Part shown: piece after piece, positions 41,551-49,244 of the stretch | Position numbering within the stretch: position 1 is the stretch's first letter | How the letters are laid out: each line of letters starts with the position of its first letter | DNA from: a virus | DNA length: 55,474 bases | Virus record (IMG/VR): IMGVR_UViG_3300037993_000105 | Location: 1 to 55,474 of that record | Strand: one strand, 5' to 3' | Notes under the pieces: generated by a model | Databases searched by the model: none | What the model was told of the DNA's origin: nothing | What the model saw: the letters and a program-made list of their open reading frames with translations, nothing else | Position numbers and translations under genes: made by a program

Positions 41551-41590
41551 AAAAAACTATGGCCCAACAAGACTGGCATCCTGTTGGGCC
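41551..41590 (-). terminator. Strong intrinsic terminator
   Basis: A perfect 9-bp stem (TGTTGGGCC 41582-41590 with GGCCCAACA 41561-41569), loop 12, then ATAG and six T on the minus strand. It separates the 41.8-42.6 kb genes from the late genes, so late transcription must read through it or start downstream. Confidence 0.85.
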
Positions 41591-41804
41591 TGATGTCACC
41601 GGCGCTCGCGGGGGTTACACGCGAGAGGAGGAGGAGGTCGCCGGTGGTTCTCGATTACCTCTGACTGGGGCTAAGGCCGCGGGCTGTTGGGCTTTGGCGC
41701 ATATCCCTCAGCTTACTGGCAACTCCAATGCTTTGCCTTATCAAAGGTTGATGTAGCTCTGAAATGCCACGTTGCGGTAGTAATCCGACCCCGCTCCCCG
41801 TAGC
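41591..41804. other. Non-coding stretch upstream of the terminator
   Basis: Together with the terminator this leaves 265 bases without a convincing gene on either strand. It includes a short GC-rich inverted pattern near 41603-41650 (CACCGGCG / CGCCGGTG). It could be the 3' part of a small leftward RNA ending at the terminator; I see nothing decisive. Confidence 0.3.
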
Positions 41805-41987
41805 TTAATCCTTACGACAATCTCCATACGGATAGTGACGATATGATGCAAAGCCGTTTTGTTCGGATACTATAACCGTGTCTCCTGCTACCAAAACCTC
41901 TCCGCAATGATTGCAAAGCTGATAGCCGTCGTCGCCCCTTGGATCGCCGGGCGTTTTGAGCACGATTTTGTTGGCTAGGTCATCCAC
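41805..41987 (-). CDS. Small zinc-ribbon-like protein (60 aa)
   Basis: GGAGGGG precedes ATG 41987. It has CNHCG at about 25-29, then a beta hairpin (GEVLVAGDTVIVSEQNG) and a later H..YGDC, spaced as a treble-clef or ribbon zinc site. No named family. Confidence 0.55.
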   Translation of the reverse strand: MDDLANKIVLKTPGDPRGDDGYQLCNHCGEVLVAGDTVIVSEQNGFASYRHYPYGDCRKD

Positions 41988-42149
41988 ATCCCCTCCGAGA
42001 AATTTGACGGTTTTGGTACGGGTTGCCGTCTCCCAGTTGACTGTCGTTTATTTCTTTCCCGCCCCCAATGGGGTATGGGGTCGCCACAGTCTGCGACAAA
42101 CTTTTTCGTCCACCTACAGTACTATAGCCGTTTGGTGACAAAAGTAACA

Positions 42150-42638
42150 CTATTTGTTGTATAATTTTTTCATATATCGACTAAGTCGTTGAAACCTAAC
42201 CCTTTGCGCAGGAGTATGTTTGCGATTTTGGGAACAATACCTAGCCAAAAACCGCCTATCCTTTTGTTCTAAATGGTTGAAAATGCGCTCCCTTTCTTCA
42301 TCTTCAAGGTGTGACATCGCCCGCGCCTCGTGATCGTCCGCGAATACATGTGCGGTAACGTCCCACGGCATAAGTTCTTCAGAATCATCATCTTCCGCGG
42401 CGGCAACCTGTAGAACCATCTGAGAAACTGGTGTTAGTTTTTCTGTGCGAAGCCATGTTTTAGCGAGGGCTCGCGCGGCATTGTAGGCCAATTTCGTGTC
42501 AAATGTACCGCCCTCCAGCAGTTTTACCCAAACGCTTTGGTACAAGTCTTCTCGGATTCCAGTGCTTGCGGGCGCGCCGACGGGCAAAACCTTCCGTATG
42601 CCACGGGCTATTGCCCTGCCGATCTCTTTCTCGTTCAC
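42150..42638 (-). CDS. Sigma-factor-like protein (162 aa)
   Basis: GTG at 42638 follows GGAGGGA. Residues 25-70 (IREDLYQSVWVKLLEGGTF, FDTKLAYNAARALAKTWLRT) resemble sigma70 region 2, the core-binding and -10 recognition helices (DL.Q.VW.KL). The C-terminal part (LEDEERERIFNHLEQKDRRF, HTPAQRVRFQRLSRYMKK) is helix-turn-helix-like, as region 4 would be. It is the first leftward gene and has its own promoter, which fits a switch toward late genes. Divergent; an alternative is an unrelated helical regulator. Confidence 0.5.
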   Translation of the reverse strand: MNEKEIGRAIARGIRKVLPVGAPASTGIREDLYQSVWVKLLEGGTFDTKLAYNAARALAKTWLRTEKLTPVSQMVLQVAAAEDDDSEELMPWDVTAHVFADDHEARAMSHLEDEERERIFNHLEQKDRRFLARYCSQNRKHTPAQRVRFQRLSRYMKKLYNK

Positions 42639-42653
42639 ATTCCCTCCACTGTC

Positions 42654-42682
42654 AGAATAGCAGCCGTGCGCCTAAAAGTCAA
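42654..42682 (-). promoter_or_regulatory. Leftward sigma70-like promoter
   Basis: On the minus strand: TTGACT, 17 bases, TATTCT. It lies 16 bases before the GTG of the sigma-like gene and only 28 bases from the rightward promoter's -35 box, so the two are divergent and may share control. Confidence 0.6.
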
Positions 42683-42710
42683 GCCTTTATTTTCGTGTAA
42701 AATTTTCCTA

Positions 42711-42739
42711 TTGACAGACCCCGCCCCAACTGCTACTAT
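42711..42739 (+). promoter_or_regulatory. Rightward early promoter
   Basis: TTGACA, 17 bases, TACTAT, identical in both boxes and spacing to the sites at 4796-4824 and 48063-48091. The leader to the SSB start is about 75 bases. Confidence 0.85.
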
Positions 42740-42821
42740 TGGAATGTGAGGAAACCGCGTGCCCCGCGTCTGTGGGGCGACACTCATTACCACACTACAT
42801 GTGAAAAATAAGGAGACCCAA

Positions 42822-43301
42822 ATGGGCGTACAGATCACGAAGAAAGTGTTTGAAATTGCGGATGCAGGGTTACACAACGCGAAGATTGTTCGCACTGAAG
42901 ACCTCGGACCGCAGGAGGGCGGAAAGTGGGGCACAAAAGAGAAAGTTCTCATTGTGTTTGAATGCCTTGACCAGCAAGATGCCGAAGGCAAGAACGTTGA
43001 AGTCTGGGGGCGATTCACGCAGAGCATTGGCGAGAAGTCGATGCTTGGAAAATTGCTCGCAGCTTTGCACATCACCCCCGGTAATACATTCGATACGGAC
43101 GACCTACTCGGTAACCGTGTCCAACTTGTTGTCGTCCACAGCGATGACGGAAAGTATGCCAACATTGAAACCTTCATTCCCTTGAAGGCTGGTAAGACCC
43201 CGGCTCCCACCGCCAAGTCCACAACACCCGCAATACCTGTCCTCGCTAAGCCGACGCTCGCACCGACCGCGCCGGTCGAAGACGAAGACATTCCTTTCTA
43301 G
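42822..43301 (+). CDS. ssb: Single-stranded DNA-binding protein
   Basis: ATG at 42822 follows AAGGAGACCC. The 159-residue product has a beta-rich OB-like body (KVLIVFECLDQQDAEGKNVE, RVQLVVVHSDDGKYANIETF), a Pro/Ala/Thr linker, and ends in EDEDIPF, the acidic tip by which SSB proteins recruit replication partners. It is the first gene of the replication arm and is followed by a strong terminator, so it is probably made in excess over the genes behind it. Confidence 0.85.
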   Translation: MGVQITKKVFEIADAGLHNAKIVRTEDLGPQEGGKWGTKEKVLIVFECLDQQDAEGKNVEVWGRFTQSIGEKSMLGKLLAALHITPGNTFDTDDLLGNRVQLVVVHSDDGKYANIETFIPLKAGKTPAPTAKSTTPAIPVLAKPTLAPTAPVEDEDIPF

Positions 43302-43319
43302 GAAACCCCTTTTGTAGCA

Positions 43320-43354
43320 AAGCCCGCGGGTCGCCAGACTCTGCGGGCTTTTTT
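43320..43354 (+). terminator. Intrinsic terminator after ssb
   Basis: Stem AGCCCGC (43321-43327) with GCGGGCT (43343-43349) and six T. It lies between ssb and the primase gene and would limit read-through. Confidence 0.85.
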
Positions 43355-43368
43355 AGAAAGGCTAAAAG

Positions 43369-45426
43369 ATGAGTTTGAACGAAGAGCTACTGAAGAGCGC
43401 CGAAGACGCTCTATCACGAGGGTTCGCAATATTGACTTGCCTCCCTCACGACAAAGCCCCATGGGCCAGCTACTCGCCTAACGCGTGTCACTCCGCGTCC
43501 CGAGTTCCTGAGATCGCCCTCAAGGCATGGCATGATGGCACTGAGGCCAACTACGGTGTGGGATGCGAGACCAGCGGAATCACGGTACTCGACGCCGACC
43601 ACGGTCTGGCTAATTACGAAGAGTTTGTCGCGTGGCGGACGGAAAACAATCTTCCGCCAACATACACTGTACGTACAGGACGCCGCAAGAACAAGACGAC
43701 CGGCGAGCCTGAGTACGGCATTCAGATGTACTACTCCAAGGCAATTCCCACCACAGCATTCAGTATTGGAAACGTCACTGGTGAGTTGAAGGGCAAGGGT
43801 GGGTATGTTTGCGGGGCCGGAAGTGTTCACCCCGACAGCGGTGAGAAATACGAAATTCTCGAAGACATTGACATTGCCCCGCTACCTGAAGGGCTTCTGA
43901 TTTTTGAAAAGAAGAAACTGGAGTACACGCCGAAATCCGCGGGCGGCGAGCTGATCCCTGCGGGAAGCCGATGGATACACTGTCAAAGCATGGCGGGAAA
44001 ACTCCGCAACATGGGGATGGACCGCGACGGCATTTATGCTGGTCTCAAGAACTTCCTCAAGAACAATTGCGAAGACGGAGAGAACTACCCGGATGACAAG
44101 ATTCAGAATCTCGCCGACGCCGCTGTCACGAAGTTCGACGCCGCAGAACTGACGCCCGTCATCACATTCGGCGGCAGCAACAAAAAGATTGACAACTCGA
44201 TTGCCAACCTCCCCGACGAATTACTCGAAGGTGATTGGATTGGAGAGATGACACACGCTCTGGCTGATGGGACACACATCCCGCCGTCATTCGTGCGCGC
44301 CACAATCAAAGCGGTGCTTGGTGCCTCACTTGATGGCATGGTTGGTTTCCCGCACCACCCCGACCTGCACATGCGCAATTACAGCTTCCTGATCGCCCCC
44401 GGCGACTCTGGTAAGGGTGAGTCTTGGAAGCGCGTCAGTAAATACGGAATGGCAAACTATATTGAGAAGGCTGGTATCTTCATGGGTGACCCCGGATGGT
44501 ATTCGTCCGGAGAGTTCCTTGTCAAGAAGTTCGTCGAGAACGGTCTGGAAGATCGTCGTGTCGTGACGCACTTCGATGAGATGCGTTTGTTGTTCGAAAA
44601 GGGCGCAGGTCAAAACTCAACACTCAATACGAGAATGCTCAATTTGTACGATGGCGCAGAAATATCCGCGGGGAGTTGCACGAACGCAGGCGGGACTGTC
44701 AAGAACGTCAGCGTCACGATCACAGGCGGCTTCACCAAAGAGTCATTCACTCGCGCGCTGAGTGGCAAGGCGCTTGGTGACGACGGCTTCCTGTCACGAT
44801 GCGTGCTGTCCTATGTCGAGAAGCCTGCAAAGGTTGGTGACTGGGATGACATGAACCCCGAGATTGTAAATCCGATACAGCAGAAAATGCTCGACCGCTG
44901 GACAAGTCTTTCTACGATGTTTGGGACGCCCGGCGCGGGACCACATATCCCGACCGAGACCGATGCGGCGAAGGAACTGCGATTGGAATTCGACAAGTGG
45001 CTTCATGCGGAGATGGATGCGGATTCTGAATTCGGGCACCACTTTTGTGGCAGACTCGACTCGCATTTCAAGCGCGATCTTCTACTCCGTACATTATTTT
45101 CTGAAGACCCGAATGTGATTACAGAGGCGCAGGTCAAGAAGGCTGCTGATTGGGCCGCGCACGAACTGATGCTGCGAAGAGAGATATGGCCCGCCGATCA
45201 GGTCAGCCCTGTATCTCAGATGTGCACACTAATTTCGAAGGCGTTCAAGAAAAAAGAGAACATCACCAAGATGCGTGTCATAGATTTTTGCAATGTGAAC
45301 CGCGACGGCACTCATGATGAATTTGGGCGTGCTTGGAAGGCAATGCTGACAAACGGAACGGTGTATTTGGTTGGTAAGACACACAAAAAGACTGATATTT
45401 TTGCGATGAAGGGGGAAAATGATTGA
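43369..45426 (+). CDS. Primase-polymerase/helicase-type replication protein (685 aa)
   Basis: The N-terminal 190 residues match the bifunctional primase-polymerase (AEP) domain: metal site GITVLDADHG (about 70-79), a YGIQMYY segment near 117 and GGYVCGAGSVHPDSGEKYEI. In the usual motif II (GG.H.Y) the His is replaced by Gln, and the acid of motif III is not obvious. Residues about 300-500 form a P-loop ATPase of the DUF3987 type: Walker A GDSGKGES at 343-350 and Walker B THFDEM near 400. It would prime and unwind phage DNA. It lies between ssb and the polymerase gene. Confidence 0.8.
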   Translation: MSLNEELLKSAEDALSRGFAILTCLPHDKAPWASYSPNACHSASRVPEIALKAWHDGTEANYGVGCETSGITVLDADHGLANYEEFVAWRTENNLPPTYTVRTGRRKNKTTGEPEYGIQMYYSKAIPTTAFSIGNVTGELKGKGGYVCGAGSVHPDSGEKYEILEDIDIAPLPEGLLIFEKKKLEYTPKSAGGELIPAGSRWIHCQSMAGKLRNMGMDRDGIYAGLKNFLKNNCEDGENYPDDKIQNLADAAVTKFDAAELTPVITFGGSNKKIDNSIANLPDELLEGDWIGEMTHALADGTHIPPSFVRATIKAVLGASLDGMVGFPHHPDLHMRNYSFLIAPGDSGKGESWKRVSKYGMANYIEKAGIFMGDPGWYSSGEFLVKKFVENGLEDRRVVTHFDEMRLLFEKGAGQNSTLNTRMLNLYDGAEISAGSCTNAGGTVKNVSVTITGGFTKESFTRALSGKALGDDGFLSRCVLSYVEKPAKVGDWDDMNPEIVNPIQQKMLDRWTSLSTMFGTPGAGPHIPTETDAAKELRLEFDKWLHAEMDADSEFGHHFCGRLDSHFKRDLLLRTLFSEDPNVITEAQVKKAADWAAHELMLRREIWPADQVSPVSQMCTLISKAFKKKENITKMRVIDFCNVNRDGTHDEFGRAWKAMLTNGTVYLVGKTHKKTDIFAMKGEND

Positions 45427-45598
45427 ATCACAGTCACAGTCCTCTATTACACGGACCCCCTAACGTCGACCCAATTTTTTCAATACGTTAGAGTAGGGGT
45501 GTAAGAGAGAGATGACTGTGATTCAGCACCAAAGCACCATAAGTCATTGATTCTAAACAGAAAACGAATCACAGTCGCAATCACAGTCATTCACAGTC
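45424..45598 (+). repeat. Iteron-like TCACAGTC cluster, candidate replication origin
   Basis: Six copies of TCACAGTC lie in 175 bases: direct at 45428, 45434, 45569, 45581 and 45591, and inverted at 45514. Two extended copies form a 12-bp perfect inverted repeat (TGAATCACAGTC at 45424-45435 and its complement at 45514-45525). Between them is a second inverted repeat, CTAACGT (45460-45466) / ACGTTAG (45485-45491), around an AT tract. It fills the gap between the primase and polymerase genes. Confidence 0.65.
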
Positions 45599-45625
45599 AA
45601 TGAAAACAAAGGACTTAGGAGTAAA

Positions 45626-48058
45626 ATGAAGGTTCTCGATCCCAAACCGCTGCTCAATGTGACGGTGATTCATCCGGACACTGTTGCAGAACTCATCACT
45701 TGGCTGGCAAGTAAGCCTGTCTTCGGGTGGGATGTGGAAACGACCGTCACGAAGACGTTCTTCGACCGCAAAACCCGAACGATGCAGTTCGGATGGTCCG
45801 ACCGCCAATTTTTTGTCGATCTCTTAGAATTTTGTGACGGGCGCTCTGACCTGCTGTCTGAGGTCCAAGGAAACTACGGCCAGAATCTGTTCGCTGCCCC
45901 GAAGCTGAAGGCGTTTCTCGGAGCAATCAGCCCGTACCTGTGCTCCAACCAGCATCTAAAGGTGGGCGTCAACCTCGGGTTCGAATATACGTGCATGTAT
46001 TGGGGCTTTGGAATCTCCCCCTATGGATTCTATGGATGCGACATTGTTGAGCGCGTCCGGACCGCTGGCGCGCACTCCCTCGAAGACTATCCCTACTTCT
46101 CCATGGAACAAATGATGGAGCGGTACTGCGATGCCGAGATTGACAAAACTCTACAGACTTCGTTTAACCTCACAGACCCCATTACCGAAGCACAGATCGA
46201 GTACGCCGTCCTTGACACGCGGCTCCCTGTAGCAATCAGGTTCCGACAACTGAACGGGTACAATCGCCCGAACGGCAGTCATGTGCCGAGTATAGTTGAG
46301 GAGGGTCTGGCGCGAATCTGTCAGATCGAGAATGACTGCATTATGTCATTCGAGCAGTTTCACATCCACGGTGAAAAGATTGACCGCCCGAAATGGAAAG
46401 AGCGCGTCGACGGCCTGATGGTCAAGCGGTCGGGTGCGCTCTCCCAGCTCGATTCTATATTCGTCCCGCTCGTCGGCAGCAAGACGAACGATATCGTCAC
46501 TGATGGGATGGTGCAGGAGGCAAATGATAAGTGGCGGGTCATCAAGAACACCAAAGACCCTCTGCGCATCGAATACAAGGCTGTGGCGGGCGCGCTGGGC
46601 AAGAAGCGTACTTGGTGTAAGGAAATGCTGGAGAACGCGCAGGGCGAGGCTCTAATCAACTACGGCTCGCCATCTGTCATGCTGAAAGCGCTGCGGCAGT
46701 ACTTCCCCGAACTCAGAACCCTGAAGACGACAAACGACGAGGACATGCAACCGTTCGGGTCGCAAGACGGCAACGGCAAGGTCGTGCGAGTCGGTCACCC
46801 GGCTATTGACGCCCTGAGGGATTATAGAGAATACGACAAACAGATCACGACGTATGGTGAAGAGTGGATCACGGAGTGGAGCACGCACCCCTGCAACGAC
46901 GAGGGCTGGCTTAGCCCGTTCGATGGCAAGCTGCACTCGCGATACAACCAGCTCGCCGCCGAGACAGGCCGCTCCTCTTCGGACAACCCGAATGGACAGA
47001 ACCTTCCGCGGGATAAGGAATGCCGCAAATGCTTCATTGCCGAAATAGGGTATGTCTACGTCACTTGCGATATGAGCGGAGCGGAGCTTCGCATCCTCGC
47101 AGAACTTTCGAATGCCGCCATCTGGATTGCAGCCTTCGTGCGCGGGGAGGATGTTCACTCCGTCTGCTGCGAAATTCTCTTCCCGGCTGAGTGGCTGGCG
47201 AACGCCGATCCCGATTGCACGTATTATGCACTCAGTGCCGAAGGAAAGCCGAAGCACCAAAAGTGCAAGTGCAAAAAGCACAACGCCCGACGTGATGTCA
47301 CCAAGACGCTCAATTTCGGAATTGCGTATGGCATGGTTGCTGCGACACTTGCCCGCCGAGCCAACATTACGATTGAAGAAGCCGAACTGGTCATTGATGC
47401 TTGGATGAACCGCTTCGCAGATATCTGGAACTATCTTGAGCAGTCAGGACGCAATGCCAGAAAGTACATGAAGGCGTTCAGTATGTTTGGACGCCGACGA
47501 ATCTTCCCGCAGCCGACGAAGGAAAAGGCGCGCGCGAAAATAGTCAAGTACTGGAAAGATTCTATTGCGTACAGCCCCGTGGTAGCGGAGGCGCGCATCA
47601 ATGCGTGGATGGAGGAGAACAAGACCGAGGTCATCAACAAGAAGACCGGCGCGGTGACTTACAAGCTGAAGAAGCCCGTCGGTGAAGTCAAGTTCTGGTT
47701 GACGCACCGCGAACCGACCGAGGCCGAGATCACAAAGTCCATGCGGTCCATGATGTCTGGCATTGAGCGGCAAGGGAAGAACCTGCCGATGCAAGCGACG
47801 AACATAGACATTGCCAAGCTGGCGATGGGATGCGGTTATGACCCTCAGGGCAAGCCGTACCTCTTCCACATCTTGCCGAAATATAATGCACGGCTTATAA
47901 AGTTTGTTCACGACGAATTGGTCGCAACGTGCCCTGAGGAGCACGGTCAGGCGGTTGCTGCCGAGATCGCGGATGCTTTTAAGCGGGCCGCGTCTGAGGC
48001 GATGACGAAAGTAACCATGGAAGCGGAATTCAACGTCGCCCCGCATTGGGCAAAATAA
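45626..48058 (+). CDS. Family A DNA polymerase with 3'-5' exonuclease
   Basis: AGGAG precedes ATG 45626 (810 aa). The exonuclease domain shows FGWDVETT (about 33-40) and YAVLDTRLPVAIRF. The polymerase domain has motif A CDMSGAELRILAELS (about 479-493), motif B RRDVTKTLNFGIAYG (about 554-568) and motif C KFVHDELVA (about 759-767). A Cys/His-rich insert (HQKCKCKKHNARR) precedes motif B. It has no 5' nuclease domain, like T7 polymerase. It is the replicative enzyme of this phage. Confidence 0.95.
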   Translation: MKVLDPKPLLNVTVIHPDTVAELITWLASKPVFGWDVETTVTKTFFDRKTRTMQFGWSDRQFFVDLLEFCDGRSDLLSEVQGNYGQNLFAAPKLKAFLGAISPYLCSNQHLKVGVNLGFEYTCMYWGFGISPYGFYGCDIVERVRTAGAHSLEDYPYFSMEQMMERYCDAEIDKTLQTSFNLTDPITEAQIEYAVLDTRLPVAIRFRQLNGYNRPNGSHVPSIVEEGLARICQIENDCIMSFEQFHIHGEKIDRPKWKERVDGLMVKRSGALSQLDSIFVPLVGSKTNDIVTDGMVQEANDKWRVIKNTKDPLRIEYKAVAGALGKKRTWCKEMLENAQGEALINYGSPSVMLKALRQYFPELRTLKTTNDEDMQPFGSQDGNGKVVRVGHPAIDALRDYREYDKQITTYGEEWITEWSTHPCNDEGWLSPFDGKLHSRYNQLAAETGRSSSDNPNGQNLPRDKECRKCFIAEIGYVYVTCDMSGAELRILAELSNAAIWIAAFVRGEDVHSVCCEILFPAEWLANADPDCTYYALSAEGKPKHQKCKCKKHNARRDVTKTLNFGIAYGMVAATLARRANITIEEAELVIDAWMNRFADIWNYLEQSGRNARKYMKAFSMFGRRRIFPQPTKEKARAKIVKYWKDSIAYSPVVAEARINAWMEENKTEVINKKTGAVTYKLKKPVGEVKFWLTHREPTEAEITKSMRSMMSGIERQGKNLPMQATNIDIAKLAMGCGYDPQGKPYLFHILPKYNARLIKFVHDELVATCPEEHGQAVAAEIADAFKRAASEAMTKVTMEAEFNVAPHWAK

Positions 48059-48062
48059 ACAC

Positions 48063-48091
48063 TTGACAACCTTGTTTCCATTTGGTACTAT
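48063..48091 (+). promoter_or_regulatory. Rightward promoter for the HNH/tmRNA block
   Basis: TTGACA, 17 bases, TACTAT, starting 4 bases after the polymerase stop. Transcription would begin near 48098, almost on the next ATG, so the first ORF would have a leaderless message, or the transcript mainly serves the tmRNA and later genes. Confidence 0.85.
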
Positions 48092-48096
48092 TAATT

Positions 48097-48333
48097 ATGG
48101 AGAAAGAAACGCTGACGAGGACCGAACGACTTCTGGCCGAATACCTTGACAATGAAGGTCAGGCAGTCACGCTGGCACCGTACGTCCACATTCCAGAGGC
48201 CATATATACCCCCGAAGACGGCGTGCGCAAGATGACATCTTTGGAAGAAAGAGAGTGCATAGCAAACGAATTAATCAAGCATCTGGTTGATGTGTTGATG
48301 CTGTATCTGCCGTATCGAGGAGCCACTCCCTGA
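48097..48333 (+). CDS. Small hypothetical protein (78 aa), possibly leaderless
   Basis: It begins MEKETLTRTERLLAEYLDNE and ends in a helix IANELIKHLVDVLMLYLPYR. There is no ribosome site, since the promoter -10 box lies 5 bases before the ATG. Codon use looks coding. Function unknown. Confidence 0.45.
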   Translation: MEKETLTRTERLLAEYLDNEGQAVTLAPYVHIPEAIYTPEDGVRKMTSLEERECIANELIKHLVDVLMLYLPYRGATP

Positions 48334-48345
48334 GTAGACTGGCTG

Positions 48346-48582
48346 GTGGAGGGCTATGGTTCCACTTGCGTGGCTGACCTCAAGAACGATGTTCAATGCC
48401 AGAAACTGGCGCAAGGTGTGCTGCGAATCTGGGCTAGCAGGAAACGCAGCAGGAACATTCGGGCCATGCAAGTGGGACCGTACGCCCCTATCGTAAGTTA
48501 TTGCAGTATGAAGTCGCAGGCTTGGTTGTCGGACGGCGGTTACCATGGAAGACTTGAACAGGAAAAGAAAACGTCAGCGTGA
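48346..48582 (+). CDS. Doubtful small ORF (78 aa)
   Basis: GTG at 48346 without a clear ribosome site; it overlaps the start of the HNH gene by 38 bases. The reading frame has ordinary residue use (VADLKNDVQCQKLAQGVLRI). The DNA also contains a 7-bp hairpin TGCTGCG/CGCAGCA. It may be either a small gene or an untranslated leader. Confidence 0.25.
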   Translation: MEGYGSTCVADLKNDVQCQKLAQGVLRIWASRKRSRNIRAMQVGPYAPIVSYCSMKSQAWLSDGGYHGRLEQEKKTSA

Positions 48583-48985
48583 GTGGGTTGCTAAGCGACG
48601 AAAGAATTGGTTTGCCGCTAATGGCCCTTGCAGGGGGTGCGGCTCTTCGGAGAACCTAGAGATGCATCACATTGACCGCACTGAGAAGGAAGAACACAGA
48701 ATCTTTTCTTGGTCTAAAGCAAGGCGGGAAGTAGAGCTGGTGAAGTGTGTCGTGCTTTGTCATAGCTGCCACCGTAAAGAAACAAATAAGCAGGTTGGTA
48801 CGCGGAGACCTGTTAATCACATTCATGGCACACAGACAGAATACCGTCGTGGATGCAGGTGCGAACCCTGCCGTACTGCAAAGTACGAAGCCATCAAACA
48901 TGAGCGTATGAAGAAACAGGCGACGGTTGCGGACTCGGGTTCGAATCCCGACATCTCCACTGAGGGCACTATCTCAGTGTCCTGA
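48545..48985 (+). CDS. HNH endonuclease overlapping the tmRNA gene
   Basis: This 146-residue protein has CRGCGSSENLEMHHIDRTEK, a W.S..R..E helix and KCVVLCHSCHRKE: the HNH zinc pairs C..C and C..CH around the catalytic HH. Then comes GTQTEYRRGCRCEPCRTAKY, a DNA-binding tail seen in phage endonucleases. The natural end of the family is near residue 125. The frame happens to stay open through the acceptor piece of the tmRNA to 48985. Ribosome site weak. Probably a homing endonuclease. Confidence 0.75.
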   Translation: MEDLNRKRKRQREWVAKRRKNWFAANGPCRGCGSSENLEMHHIDRTEKEEHRIFSWSKARREVELVKCVVLCHSCHRKETNKQVGTRRPVNHIHGTQTEYRRGCRCEPCRTAKYEAIKHERMKKQATVADSGSNPDISTEGTISVS

Positions 48986-49226
48986 GTGGGGATGAAAGGC
49001 GTTCGACGCAGCTGGTTTGTTTGTTTTCGACGTTCCGCACTGACGTGGCTGGCGTAAAATAGACACGTAAACCAATAAATGCTACGACTGAAAAGCCGAA
49101 GGCATTTGCTGCTACTGCCGGAAGGTAGTGAGTAGCTGGGGCGGTCAGAAGCCTAGCAACAGAATATCTGACCACGGGCCGGGAATTCAGTACCGTCAAT
49201 ATCCGGTTTCCTGATAGACCGGCCCG
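48911..49226 (+). ncRNA. ssrA: Circularly permuted (two-piece) tmRNA
   Basis: The acceptor piece comes first: P2 3' strand CGGTTGC (48924-48930), the tmRNA-typical GGAC, T-arm TCGGG-TTCGAAT-CCCGA (48935-48951), acceptor strand CATCTCC and discriminator A (48959); CCA is not encoded. After a hairpin spacer (CACTGAG/CTCAGTG), the coding piece starts at 48988 with GGGGATG, pairing all 7 acceptor bases with a G3.U70 wobble (the alanine identity pair), then GGCGTTCGACG of the D-like loop and P2 5' strand GCAGCTG (49008-49014). A pseudoknot-like ACGTG/CACGT pairing precedes AATAAAT and the resume codon GCT at 49081. The tag reads ATTEKPKAFAATAGR. Later stems are GGTCAGA/TCTGACC and CGGGCCGG/CCGGCCCG. 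Confidence 0.85.
49081..49128 (+). other. tmRNA tag reading frame
   Basis: Fifteen codons from GCT to TAG, preceded by U at -5 and A at -4 as in known resume sites. The peptide ends TAGR rather than the usual LAA/VAA protease signal. Confidence 0.6.
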
Positions 49227-49244
49227 TACAAATTTAGGAGAGGT

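Noticed and set aside
42105-42175. TATAAT-like box on the plus strand near 42160
   Set aside because: No -35 box at 16-18 bases, and it would point against the sigma-like gene without a downstream plus-strand gene nearby.
48930-48960. A T-arm and acceptor-like end that could mark a tRNA gene
   Set aside because: No anticodon or D arm lies upstream at tRNA distance. The matching acceptor strand is found downstream with a tmRNA 5' signature, so it was assigned to the permuted tmRNA.
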